From Siphonodentalium dalli (lineage: Eukaryota > Mollusca > Scaphopoda > Gadilida > Siphonodentaliidae), in assembly GCA_032622095.1 (NCBI GenBank), contig CP136069.1, positions 80,992,958-81,056,957 of the forward strand: a stretch of DNA of 64,000 nt, read 5' to 3'. Both the position numbers and the translations under genes were made by a program. Below, piece by piece: positions 47,511 through 59,440 of the stretch. How positions within the stretch are numbered: position 1 is the stretch's first letter; each line of letters starts with the position of its first letter. The notes below the pieces were generated by a model. That model worked only from the letters and a program-made list of their open reading frames with translations. It was not told the origin of the DNA and did no database searches.

Positions 47511-48754
47511 AACATGGTGAATAAATGGTCTACTCTTAACAGGCGAGATTTATACTATCTCATTCTCTTCCACATCCGACATAACCATGGAAGCATCACC
47601 GATTCTGTTCCTCTTACACCGATAGGAGACCACAAACTTCCCCATCCCTACTACCTTTCTAAATACATCAGCACTTCCTTCTATCCTCGAACAATTTCTC
47701 TTTGAAACAGTATCCCAACCGACTATGTTTTAATTTCTTATTGTCGTAATATTGTCTGATCATTCTGTTGTTGACATTTAATATATTGACACGGTTCAAA
47801 TTTAAATCATTGAGAAATTCTTTTCTGTATATAGTCACTCTTTATTTAATTTAAACTGTTGGAAATCAAATGTATATATCAGTGTTTTCACAGCATTTCA
47901 ACTGTGCATGACCTATATGACAACATTTTGTGTCGAACATTTTGTGTCGTTTTTCGGTTGGTCCGAAAGAGCTCAATCTTACTATTGAGAGATGTATTTT
48001 AATTAGTACTGTGGACAGGGGGGGGTGAAAAAAAATATTCCGACACGTATACCGGGGTGGGTGGGTGGTCAAAGCCACTAACAAGCAATTTTTTCCGCAA
48101 CTAAAAAAAAAAATTCCTGCTTGTTTTTTAGTGTTTTGGCAATGAGTTTGGCTTCAAAACCACTTTGAATGAGAGAAATAATGTAATTCTAACTGTAAAC
48201 TGACTGCAGGCAGTTATCGTGTTGTATTTTGTTGCAAATTTTGAAATCCAAGATGGCCGCTGGCAGCCATGTTATTTTGGCCGAATGACCTCAAAATGAC
48301 TCATTCCTATTTACATGTCCATGTTAACATCCATGATAAATAGTATGCACAGAAATTCATATACAGCTGTTTACAGTGAATTTCCCCCCGCAAATCTCTG
48401 CTTTAGTGATTTAGGGAAAAAATGCCATACGTGCGTGAAATTTTTTTCCGCCCCCCCCCCCCCCGCTGTGGAATGGTTATTTCCTGGAAACAATAGCCGT
48501 TGGATGATCAAGATGCTCCCGGTTATTTTAGTCTTCACGTTGGAGCACTTCCTAATATAAATTCTTTATAATCGCAGTAGTTTCTACAACTATTGAATAT
48601 ATTCTAATTTACAATTTTCTAGTGTTGTGTTTGTTTATAAAAACTTTATATTGTAGGGTCTTATTCATATTTATGTCATCCTGTATATGGACTGATGCGT
48701 TGAATTTGTACACATGTAACGTATGTAGACATCTTATAATCACTATTTCTATAT
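47511..48754. other. Intergenic with poly-C dispersed repeats
   Basis: 48005-48110 and 48380-48470 are inverted relatives of each other and of the poly-G/C family at 29196. No gene was recognised. Confidence 0.5.
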
Positions 48755-49029
48755 CACCCGTCCTCGTGATCTGGACTCAATTTAGAAGGAGTAATATATC
48801 TATATTTGGGAATGTCTATCTGTGTTTCATATAAATTAACGGGAACATCTATATGGATCCAATGTGGTCTAACAGCGGTAACTTTTTACGAGGAAGATAA
48901 TGTCCTTGTTTAATTTTATCTAAATTGACGCTGTTCGTGTCATGGACAGACAAATAGCGATGGACAACCCAATCTATGACATATTTTCTCGCCGAGTCTA
49001 ATTTTGTGGTTTAAAGTTGCCAAAATGGC
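48755..49029. repeat. 275-bp direct repeat, left copy
   Basis: It begins 'cacccgtcctcgtgatctgg' and ends 'gttgccaaaatggc'. It is identical to 49690-49964 except for one base ('gttcgtg' here, 'gttagtg' there). The two copies bracket the inverted segment. Confidence 0.95.
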
Positions 49030-49689
49030 ATTACATGTATATCAGAAACATGCACAATATACATAATGTAATATTTCCATCACTGTTAGAGATATATAGT
49101 ATGCATGTTATGTGTTGCAATAGCTATACTCGTCCTTGACCTCGATAAATGGGTATACTCGTAGGGCGCGCATCTATAATCTCAAATCGACTCCATTCCA
49201 CCCGCATGTGCAATTTGACTTATATATCAAGATGTTCACCCACTTTGGTGTTCTAGAAACCACCCGAATAAGACTTGTTAATTAGTTGAATATAACGTGA
49301 CTGCAAATTCTGAGGTGAAGGTCGAGCATAGCTCTTGCAACATTACCCCTCTTCCATATAGCAAGAGTTCAACTTATAAGAGGATGAATTCGCCATGCAT
49401 GAATGCATGCCATGTGTTCATTTGTCGTCGGTCAGTTTCGCCCGCTATTGCTTATCATTGAAAATTCAAGACACATGTACAGCTTGCATTCACATTTATG
49501 TTATTGCCTGGCATTGCATGCGTCAGTTCATGTGGGCAATGGTTAACAATGGACATATTGTAGAGAACACAACGCCATCTTAATCCAGAATAATTTATCG
49601 AATGAGTTGCGGTCGGTGCAATGATATATTTCATGAGAGTGGATCTCGTATGAAATGTAACCATACGCCGTCTGCAAAGAGTTCGATAA
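49030..49689. mobile_element. 660-bp inverted copy of 36683-37383 inserted between 275-bp repeats
   Basis: Removing this segment and one 275-bp repeat restores a continuous sequence that agrees with the tandem-repeat context downstream. Compared with the donor-like copy at 36.7 kb it lacks 40 bases and has a handful of substitutions. It has no terminal inverted repeats, no poly-A tail and no coding capacity, so it is not a recognisable transposon. The flanking 275-bp duplication is much longer than any standard target-site duplication. Confidence 0.85.
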
Positions 49690-49964
49690 CACCCGTCCTC
49701 GTGATCTGGACTCAATTTAGAAGGAGTAATATATCTATATTTGGGAATGTCTATCTGTGTTTCATATAAATTAACGGGAACATCTATATGGATCCAATGT
49801 GGTCTAACAGCGGTAACTTTTTACGAGGAAGATAATGTCCTTGTTTAATTTTATCTAAATTGACGCTGTTAGTGTCATGGACAGACAAATAGCGATGGAC
49901 AACCCAATCTATGACATATTTTCTCGCCGAGTCTAATTTTGTGGTTTAAAGTTGCCAAAATGGC
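49690..49964. repeat. 275-bp direct repeat, right copy
   Basis: Right partner of 48755-49029. Downstream it continues into 'gccgttcggttcc', the expected next part of the 170-bp tandem repeat, so this junction is the original one. Confidence 0.95.
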
Positions 49965-50880
49965 GCCGTTCGGTTCCAGCTGGGGAGGGGAGGGGCAACA
50001 AAACTGATAAAAAAAAGTACCGCTGATTTCTATTGATTCCATTGATAAATATTATTATCCATGATACCTGGAATCTATTTGTGTTGTTTAAAAATGCCAA
50101 TTGGGTCCCATTTGGGTCAGAAATGGGGAGTGCCACAAAATTTGATAAGAAAGTATTTAGTCGCCGATACCCACCAACCTATATGGAGTCAACGCCATTA
50201 ATTTCCAATAAATTTATATATAGTGTCCCATGATATGAGGAATCTAATCGTGTGGTTTAAAGACGCGAAATTGAGTCTCCATCGATTTCCACTAAATTGA
50301 TACATATTTTTCTCCATGATATGAGAATCGTGGGGTTTAGTGAGGCCAAGTTGGTGCTGTTTGAGTTTGAGAATTGAATTGACTCAGAGATTAAGGGTGG
50401 GTTACTAACTGTGATAAGAATGTGTTCAATCGCAAACATCTACCAAACGTAATCATCTCCATGATATGAGAAGTCTAATGGTGCAAAAAGAACGCCGCTC
50501 GCGCGATCGAGTCAGGGGTGGTCACAAAAATTGATACAAACAAATTTAGCGCCTGTTTCAACCAAAGTGATATGGTCTTCCCTATATGGTACCCAGTATC
50601 TATATAATCGTGTGGTTTAAAAACACCACACTCGTGCCGTTTGTGTCATGGATGGGGAGGGGCACTAATATTGAAGTTTTAGCCGATCTATATAGTATAC
50701 CTGTGTCTATATTTACGCATGTCTGTCTAGCAGTGGTAACTATTTACGAGCAAGGTACTGGTCCAGGTTACAGTTTTTTAAAGTGACGCTGTTGGTGACA
50801 GGTCTGAAAAATGGGGAGGGACAACAAAGGCTACAAGAAAACTAAGATGCATGCATCAGGTCGCCCGTGAACTATCTACC
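49965..50880. repeat. Degenerate tandem repeat, about 170-bp period
   Basis: Five or so copies of a block with 'atgatatgaggaatctaat', 'gtgtggtttaaa', 'gccaaattgg' and 'gtcagaaatggggagggg'. The 275-bp repeats contain a copy too. Related blocks occur at 54690-55150, 62830-62965 and about 40890-41130. Confidence 0.8.
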
Positions 50881-50899
50881 ATAGAATTGTTGTAGCTAT

Positions 50900-51287
50900 C
50901 GATTAAACATTTTTGGAACACCTGTCTGTATGTATGTGTGTATGTATGAATGCATGTGTGTATGTGTTATAGACTCTAACACTGCTCGACCGATCCGACT
51001 CGGATTTGGTATTTAACGTGTCAACTTGACCTCGCTCATAGGCATGTTTCTGGACCTTGACCGATCCGACTAAAAATTTGTGTGTAGGACTACTTCGATC
51101 CCGGGAGCAATATGGACGGGTCCAATTTCACGTGGGACCATGTCCTCGAACGTGCTGATATAGGCATGTTTCTGGACCAATTTAACAATAGTTTGACCAG
51201 ACGCTGTATATACTGGGTACTGTCCAGATGGAGGCGATCACAAAAAAATCCCTAAATAGCCCGAACGAAGTCGAGTACATCAGCTAG
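50900..51287 (+). mobile_element. Helitron-like element, upstream copy
   Basis: It ends 'gaacgaagtcgagtacatcagCTAG', directly joined to TCTAATATATATTTT of the next element. It contains TATG/TGTG simple repeats near 50930-50965 and 'cgaccgatccgact' twice. The left end is unclear. Confidence 0.35.
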
Positions 51288-51786
51288 TCTAATATATATT
51301 TTGAACATTTGTCTGTCTGTTTGTCTGTTAGCTATGGCCGGGAAAACTGCCGGACAGATTTGACGAAATTTGATACCTAGGGGAAATTATTTCCAGGGAG
51401 TATTTTGGACGGGTCAAATCTGGATCCCGACCTGACTTTGACATTCAAAAAGATCAATTCAAGATCAAATCTGGTAAAACGGAAGGATTTCAACGAAATT
51501 TGATAACTACCGTTACTTTTGTCCCAGGAGTGTTTCGGATGGGTCAAATCATGACCCCGACCTGATCTTGACATTCAAAATTGTCAATTCAAGGTCAAAT
51601 CGGGTAAAGCCGGGCGGATTTCGACGGGTACTTTTGTCGGGAACTTTTGTCCGGGGAGTGTTTTGGACGGGTCAAATCGTGACCCCGACATGACCTTCAC
51701 CTTTAAAATGGTCAATTCAAGGTTAACTCGCGCAATTCTCCGAAAATCAGAGGGGAACATCCCGGACGAAGTCGGGTCCACCAGCT
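51288..51786 (+). mobile_element. Helitron-like element, downstream copy
   Basis: It starts TCTAATATATATTTTGAAC and ends with the hairpin CCCGGACGAAGTCGGG (51761-51776), then 'tccaccagCTAC' in place of the CTAG end. The interior has three degenerate repeats around 'acttttgtcc', 'ggacgggtcaaatc' and 'gacctgaccttgac'. It is closely similar to the tail of the element at 19113-20061. Confidence 0.45.
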
Positions 51787-52029
51787 ACTAATATATATTT
51801 CTAGATTTAGTTACAAACTAAATACCTGTATATTGTACAAAGAAATGTTTGCAAATATATCTATATCAATATTACCATACGGGTCATTAAAATAGATACG
51901 ACGAAACAAATTTTGAAGGGTGCATTTATCAGGTAAATTTTTATATTTCAAATGATGACAGGAATGCGGAAAGTTGAAGTACCTACGTAATACTGGCTAT
52001 CCGCATGAAGAGATATAAATGTATATAAA

Positions 52030-53330
52030 AACCAAAATAGAAGATGACTGCTGGCGACAATGTTTTCCAAAACAATTCAAAGCATTCGATAGCTCCCATC
52101 TATTTGTCAGCCCGAAGATCAATATGAAGTTTGGTGACTATCAGATGTGGGATATGTCTGTACAGTTGCTAAACAATTCAGTCATGCAAAAGAGTAAGAT
52201 ACCAAATTGCTGCCTGTGGTCATGTTTTTTAACGAAATTCGGAAAAATTAGATTACTCTCACCCTGGTTATCCAGAAGATCATTGTGGAATCTGGTGACG
52301 ATCGGACAAGGGGTGTCGTCTGTAGGATCAACCAAATTATTTAGCCATAAAAATAGTAAAATTCAAAATCACCGCTGGCAGTGATGTTTTCACAAGGAAA
52401 GTTTGAGAACAAAATATGGCTCACATCTAGCGGTGACCCAAAATATCCACATGAGAAAAAGTTCTCCAATAAAAGCTAGCTGCAGGGTGCGCCAATTGAT
52501 TCAAATTTGAAATTTAGCAGGGTGTACTGCTGGTGGCCATGTTTTCCCCGCAAATTTGATAGACTGATGGACAAAACCACTGAATCCGTTGAATCAATAT
52601 ACATGTATACATGGATTCATTTATATGCATTGTTATACACAGTACTGGTATATAAAGGTACTGAAAATAACTATATTACTAGTATACACAAAATAAACCA
52701 TATATCATGGCTATGGGTTCTAATATCCGAACATGACAGCTGAGAACTTGGTGTGAATTGAAGAGTGGTGGTGTCTCAAGCATATCTAACCCTCCACGTT
52801 AGAAACATGCCATTAAATGGCATAAGTATAATCTAGCTTGAGGACAGAAGTGATCCATAAAACCCCCCTTAATTCAACCAGGTCCTCGCGCGCGATGTAT
52901 GGTCGATCACATGATGATCTAGGGGGAATTAGAATTGTTGTATAAAAATAGCACTACATGTAAAAATAAAATAAAATAGTGCTACATCTTATTACAGATT
53001 ATTGCCACATATAATCAGTGACTATACAGACAGTCTGACAAAATAAAGTTTCAGTGACACTCTATCCGAAGGGGGGAATAATTTCATCTGTTACAGTCAA
53101 TGGAGCAATTATGAATCTGGAAAGGTGAAATTTCTAAGGAATACTAGATATCGACATGACGCGATAACATATAACGCAAATGCAATATGGCCGCTGGCGA
53201 CCATTTTTTTCTATGAAATTAAAACAATATTTGATAGCTCTCATCTGATAGATCAATATTAAGATAAATATGAAGTTTGGTGATGATCGGATGAGTGAAG
53301 TGGACTGTGGTCTGTGCTAAACGGTTTAGT
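52030..53330. repeat. Degenerate repeats with 'gctggc.accatgttttc' theme
   Basis: Blocks with 'caaaat', 'gctggcgacaatgttttcc', 'gatagctcycat' and 'aagtttggtgac' recur near 52036, 52205, 52365, 52525 and 53180. Open frames here encode repeat-derived peptides. Confidence 0.65.
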
Positions 53331-53333
53331 AAT

Positions 53334-53664
53334 GCTTAAAAAGATTCTTACCTTAATATTTTTATGTTCACTTTATAAACTTCACTGAGTCATCTTTGTC
53401 ATGTATTGAATTTGATATCTTTTGTTAACAGTTTATAAATCATGTATGTCTCATGTTTGTTATTTTAATTTATGTGTTTATTATCATTAAATAAAGTTGC
53501 ATTCCTTAAAAAGATTCTTACCTTAATGTTTTTATGTTCACTTTATAAACTTCACTGAGTCATCTTTGTCATGTATTGAATTTGATATCTTTTGTTAACA
53601 GTTTATAAATTTTGTATGTGTTCGTTATTATATTGTATGTGTTTATTATCATTAAATAAAGTTA
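53334..53664. repeat. 170-bp tandem duplication ending in AATAAA
   Basis: Two direct copies (53334-53503 and 53504-53664) are nearly identical for about 120 bases from 'cttaaaaagattcttacctt' and both end 'ttatcattaaataaagtt'. The shared ATTAAATAAA could act as a + strand polyadenylation signal. No open gene is seen upstream, so this may be a duplicated 3' UTR of a gene outside what I can recognise, or a repeat. Confidence 0.8.
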
Positions 53665-53789
53665 TCGTTGAAAATAAATGTATTCACGTCCTCAATTATT
53701 ATTTCACAAAAAAGCTCAAATACCCCAAAACATAATAGTTTAGAGTCGCCAATTAGTTAATCCGATTACCTATAACAATAAGCACATAA

Positions 53790-54245
53790 GCCGCTTAACC
53801 TTTTAAATGGGGCCGACCGTTTACACTTTATAGAATGAAAGAACGAAAAGTTTAATAAAATCAACAAATTTGTGAATTTAAGAACAATTCAAACGTTAAT
53901 GTTGTCCATGTCATAACCAGGACATATGTACTATATTTCAGTCTTGTCCATTTATAAACAAAGAAGATAATGCGACATCAAGTCCGCTCACAACTTTTAT
54001 TTTGGAGCCGGTCGCATACACTTTATAGTGTGTTTCAGAACGAAACAAAATGAATAAAATCAACAAATTTGTAAATTTAAAAACAATTCAAACGTTGTTG
54101 TATTCCATGTCCCAGCCCGGACATATACACCAAATTTCAATAATATTCATTGAGAAACAACGGATCAAACACTATATAACACCCCGTATACACCTTTTAT
54201 TCCGAGCCGGACTCAGCCTCGGATACATTTTATAGTGAGTACCGA
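53790..54245. repeat. Tandem duplication, about 205-bp period
   Basis: Two copies of a block with 'cactttatag', 'gaacgaaa', 'aataaaatcaacaaatttgt', 'aacaattcaaacgtt', 'ggacatat' and 'cttttatt..gagccgg'. A third partial start lies at about 54205. Confidence 0.8.
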
Positions 54246-57200
54246 ATTGGCACACGTCGACTGGGGCGAGTTGGCCCTGGGGCGATTAGGCCGATTCCGA
54301 CACCTTCTATAATTTACAGTATGTACCCGTTTACGCGTAGTTTACTTTAGAAAGTTCCGCAATTAATACCGTAAATAGAGCGACTGTATTTGACAGAGAA
54401 TGCCTCTGTTATTGATTATCAAGTTGCTATACATTAAAAACGACAAATTCACATGCTCGTTCAAGCGCAGTAGTCTATTTTCCCCATGTTAAAGGACATC
54501 CACAAATACTAAATAACGCTAACCTATTGCAAATGTTTTACACGACAACTGTTAACATATTTGGGCTGAATTCATCTGATGCGGTATTATTCCTCAAAAT
54601 AAACAACAAAACCATCGTTACTTGGAAATGTAGTTTGGGCTAACATTTACATAAATCCTCCATTTCATTTATCCTGACACACACGTCAGATGAAAAACAG
54701 CCATCAGAGAAACGCCCAAATTGGGCGAAATGAGATTTTTTGTCGCTAATTTCCACCAAACTTAAACATAAACATCTCCATGATATTAAGATCGAGTCTA
54801 ATGTATGGTTTAAATATGCCAAAAGTGATGCCATCCCAGTCAGGCATAAACATTTTATAAAAATATTGTATTGCCGACTTCCACCGTATTTGATACATTA
54901 TTCACATATTCCTATGGTACGCGGAATCTAATTATGTGATTTAAAGACGCAACATTAGTGCCGTATGGGTCAGGGATGAGGAGGGTATTTCAACCAAAGT
55001 TATATATAGTCATCTCCGTGATACGAGGAGTATAATGGTGTCGTTTAAAGAAATAAAATACGCCCTATTCGAGTCAGTGATGGGGAGTGGAGGGGCACCA
55101 AAAGTGCATTAACAAAATGGTGTCGACGATTTTCGCCAAATTTATATAACCGTTATATTGTATGGTTGCAATGGCGTGGGCCTAAATGCGGCGTCGTAGG
55201 AGGCACGATTGCACCCAAATACCGGGTTAAACATGTTATCACAATTATTACCAAATTAGATAAACGTGTAGGCATCCCCATGATGTTGGCTGATCCAGGG
55301 TTACGAAATTTCCTGTAAATGTATATTAGCCATTACATAATACGAGGAATCTACAAGTATGGCATGGAGATGCCAAAGTGGCACCCTTTAAGTTACATGT
55401 AGGGCGGTTTGACGACACTAAAATTAATTTTTTTTAAACAAATTGCCAATAGAAATTTTAACCACATATGGAATGTTTTATTACTTTGTATGTAAAGGCA
55501 AATTGTGCAGGGGTCGTGACAACTTGCAGACACAGGACCGAACCAAACAATTTCCGCTACAATGATCTACTATTGCGATGAATTCTAACCACGATTGTAC
55601 CATTTAAAAAAATAATGTCTGAAGAGCACGCAACTGTAAGTAACTACTTCTTTTTGGCAAGCATTCCGACAAGGTGCATGAGCCACTGCTTATAATCCAT
55701 ATATGGGAATAACGTAAAACCCATCTGGGTATAACATTTATGATAATAAAATTTGAGAAAAAGTATTAGCTATAATCCAACCGAATGTCCACAGCGGATG
55801 GTTCCACATCAATTTAACATGGGCAACGCCGGGTCACCCGCTTGTCTTTTATGAAAATAATAAAACAAGCATACTCTTTTATGACCAACGAGACTGAAAA
55901 CTCATTATAGCACTACGCCTTAGATGATGATTCTGGACAAAATGGACAGAGTAGGTTGTATCTCCAAACAAATTTTTTTCTCGTAAACGTGAAAATACTA
56001 GTAGCTAATAAAATTTGATACCGCCTTAGACTTCTATGTGATCTATATTACTGTTTCCCCAATATCTCGGACATTTTATTTGCGAAAGGAAAGTTCCCAG
56101 ACCCAATATTTCGGAAAATCGTAACTTGCACCCAACATGCACCCATTATATCATGTCACATTATCACAATGGATATTGTCCGCGCGAAATAATTCTGACC
56201 TGTGTATCCCGACGCGATACATTTATACTATTCCCTATACACTTTCCAGAATTTTTTTTTTAAATGGTGAACTATATATGTCTCGTTCTATGAGCGGTAA
56301 TTGTAAGAAATATTCTACAAAATGCGACTATTTAAGACGAACCAACGATGGCTAGTTATTTTGGTGCTTTGTGTACTTTCATATACAAATATATCTTCAG
56401 GGATAATTAAGAATTGAAACAAGACTTTTTCGGCAAATAATTTTGATAGTTTTGAATTCGCGTAGCCGGATGTGCGAATTCAAGGTGCGCGAATTCAAAA
56501 CTGAGCGAAAATTAATACTACGTGAATTTAATTACGAGTAAGATAGCTACGGGATTTTAACTAGAACAAATATGAACATAAATCAATTTCTAACTTCAGG
56601 AATTACAAGTAAATACACTTAACTCACCTTGAGTGCCAAAAGGAAAACACTATTTACTATCTGCTGCCCATCGACACGTTCATTGCTCTTTGAATCCCGA
56701 CTTTCCAGACGTCAAATCTTGATCGATTCTAGTGGTCATTGGATACACTTGCATCAACATTTCATTGGTTGTTCTATTTCAGAACAAAAACGTCACAGTT
56801 AGTATGGCCTACTTGTTCTAGTTGCGCGAGTCTCTGTGTGATGCGAGTGCATGAGGGCAGCGTTTACTCATTTGGTAAAACCTGTATACGATGTCCACGT
56901 GATTCGATTCCCGATAATCGCGAATGTGACACGCCCCCCATTCCACTCGTTTGTTATAGGTATAAGGCTAATTATGTTAATCATTTCTAGGCTAAATAGA
57001 TTCCCTCAGGCAGCTAAACGTGTACATCGGAATGGTCTATTGTTGATTTGCAGGGATGTACAGGTAATGTATATGCAGGCGACAGATAAATACAAGTACA
57101 GAAGGAGTCCTATTTATTGAGGTAAATGTTTAGATAATAATTATGTTCGTTGAACTTATTATCTTATTTCCAATGGGATAACTACTCGTCAATGATGTTT

Positions 57201-57290
57201 TAGTAATAGAACTGGCCAATCCTTTCTATACTAAATACTAATCGGCGCGTAATTATTCCTTATTATAGTGGAGCTGCCAAATCGAAAAGA
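54246..57290. other. Mostly unrecognised, with one repeat block
   Basis: 54690-55150 belongs to the 170-bp family of 49965-50880. The remainder is A+T-rich with scattered short frames. A local cluster of 'gcgaattcaa' repeats in both orientations lies at 56453-56510. No gene was identified. Confidence 0.4.
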
Positions 57291-57299
57291 TAGCTCCAA

Positions 57300-57560
57300 T
57301 TTTGGAGATACCGCTCCCTACCCGCGGTAGAACAAGTCGAAACCAACTTTTTTTAAAGGAGAGGTAAATATTGTTCACGAGTATTACTTTTAAATATAAC
57401 AAAATCGCGATGGCTACTGTCAATCGACGATGAATGGTGTCTACCTGTGACTTTCCCAAGAAATTAGCTATTTTTGTAAAGTGAGCCATGTGGCAAACTC
57501 ATAACTGTTTTGTCAACAGCGTTGGTGTTGAATTAGCTACACCATAGCATAGTATAACCA
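57300..57560. repeat. Dispersed repeat, copy of 40045-40300
   Basis: Same order of anchors and same orientation as the copy at 40 kb. Confidence 0.6.
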
Positions 57561-57654
57561 ATGTGGTAGTTCTTTAGTTTAATATACCAGTATATCTCAA
57601 TTAAACATAAAACTGTGTGATACATAGCTGAAAGAACGTTGTCATATATTCCGT

Positions 57655-58970
57655 TCGTTCGGTGTTCAAGACTTCAAATATAGGATAGGTGGTATCGAAA
57701 CCATGGAAAATCGCCTTTATTATTTGGCATTCGCTTCTTGCAATTTGCCACAGGCTTTCGGGTACGAGCCAATCCATATTAATTGTATATCTCCTGATCG
57801 AATAGCCTTTTCACCACACTCTCCGTTAAAATTTAGAGCATATTATTTTAGTTTGCGGTGTATTCAAGAAGTAAAATATGGTCGGCGTACCCAAAAACTG
57901 TGCATTCTCCTTTCGTACTTGCCACCAGCCGATTATACAAAGTGTCCCAGATTTTATGGAACCAACCCATCGATAAATTTGTTTACTTCTTCCTGGCTAC
58001 CATCTCTCTACACCCACAGTTAAAACTGAAAGCAAATCCCTTCAGTTCTTTGTGTTTTCAAGACTTTAAATGGTGAAAATATGATCATAGTGTGTTGAAG
58101 ACTTCAAATATTTAGAGCATATTATTTTAGTTTGCGGTGTATTCAAGAAGTAAAATATTGTAGGCGTGCCCAAAAACTGTGCATTCTCCTTTCGTACTTG
58201 CCACCAGCCGATTATACAAAGTGTCCCCTAAAACAGTGAAAATTAGCTTTTCTCGTTTACTATCCCCTTTTTGTAAAGTGACCATGTTTTAAGGAGCCAA
58301 CACACCTATACACGTTGTATCTATCTATGATAGAATATCAATTTCGCCATACCTTTGTTTTACATTGAGAGAAGATCCCTTTAATTAGGTGATGTGTTCA
58401 AGACTTCAAATAGGATTGTCATAAACTTTCGGAAACTATCACACCCATAACATAATTATATGTATGTCCTGATAACACTACCATTTGTCCACATCCGCAG
58501 TTAATATTGAGAGCATATACTCTCGGTTCGTGGTGTATTTAAGACTTTAAATGGGGGTGGGGTTCCTCAGAACATAGGAAGTTCGCCTTTCCTATTTGCC
58601 AGCCGTTTTTTTGTAAAGTGTCCCATGATTGTATAAATTATATATTTCTTGATAGCACTAACTTTCATTCAGACACTCAGTTAATATTGAGACCATATAC
58701 TTCAGTTCGTGGTATGTTCATGAGTTGAAATGGGTTAGGAAGTCCCAACAACAGTGAAAAATCGCCTTTCTCGTTTACCAGTTGCTTTTGTAAAGTGTTT
58801 CAGGCATTCGGGAACCAATCCTTCCACAACATAATGATGTGTATTTCCTGATATAGCTACCATTTGCCCACGCCAATATTGTTAATATTGAGAGCATATC
58901 AGTCTTCAAATGGGATGCATGCCAGCTGATTTTTGTAAAGTGTCCTATTGTCAGGTCTGGAGGCAAGCAC
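57655..58970. repeat. Degenerate tandem repeat, inverted relative of 42570-43470
   Basis: Five or more copies of a block with 'gtgttcaagacttcaaat', 'tcgccttt...tatttgcc', 'ttgtaaagtgtccc' and 'gttaatattgagagcatat'. 'ttagagcatattattttag' plus the following 80 bases appears twice almost identically (57834 and 58115). Open frames at 57703-58076 are repeat-derived. Confidence 0.8.
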
Positions 58971-59440
58971 CCCATATTTTTTTGCTAAACAATTTTAGTA
59001 CAATATGCCAACATACCCTTGGTGGTAGAGTTTGGACCACTCATTAAAAAGAACATCGTTGGCAATTTTCTATACCTGTGTTAGAGGTTAAAGGTCAAAG
59101 TCAATTATATAGGCGCATTTCTGCCCCAGTCTGGATGTTTCCACATATATAGAATGATATTTTTATTGCGATCTATTGGTGAATGTATTATATCAAGGAT
59201 CAGTTAGGCATGGCAATTTCATTACTGGTGTTTGTGGGTTTTACTGGTTTCCCTAGAAACCGTTGCTATGGATTTCCATAGCAACCAGCCTTGAAAGGTT
59301 TTGGTCCGTGTTATGGCATATGTTACTAAAATATGCGAAGAATTATACTTTGTGGTGCTCTGGAGTGTGCATTTTTGAAAATAAATACATTTAGATAATA
59401 ACAAAGAGAATAATGTGGAGGGTTTGGCCCAACATAATAT
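58960..59440. repeat. Dispersed repeat, inverted copy of 47000-47510
   Basis: Begins 'ggaggcaagcacccc' and continues through 'ggtggtagagtttggacc', 'ttggcaattttcta', 'aaccgttgctatgg' and 'atagcaaccagcc'. Confidence 0.8.
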
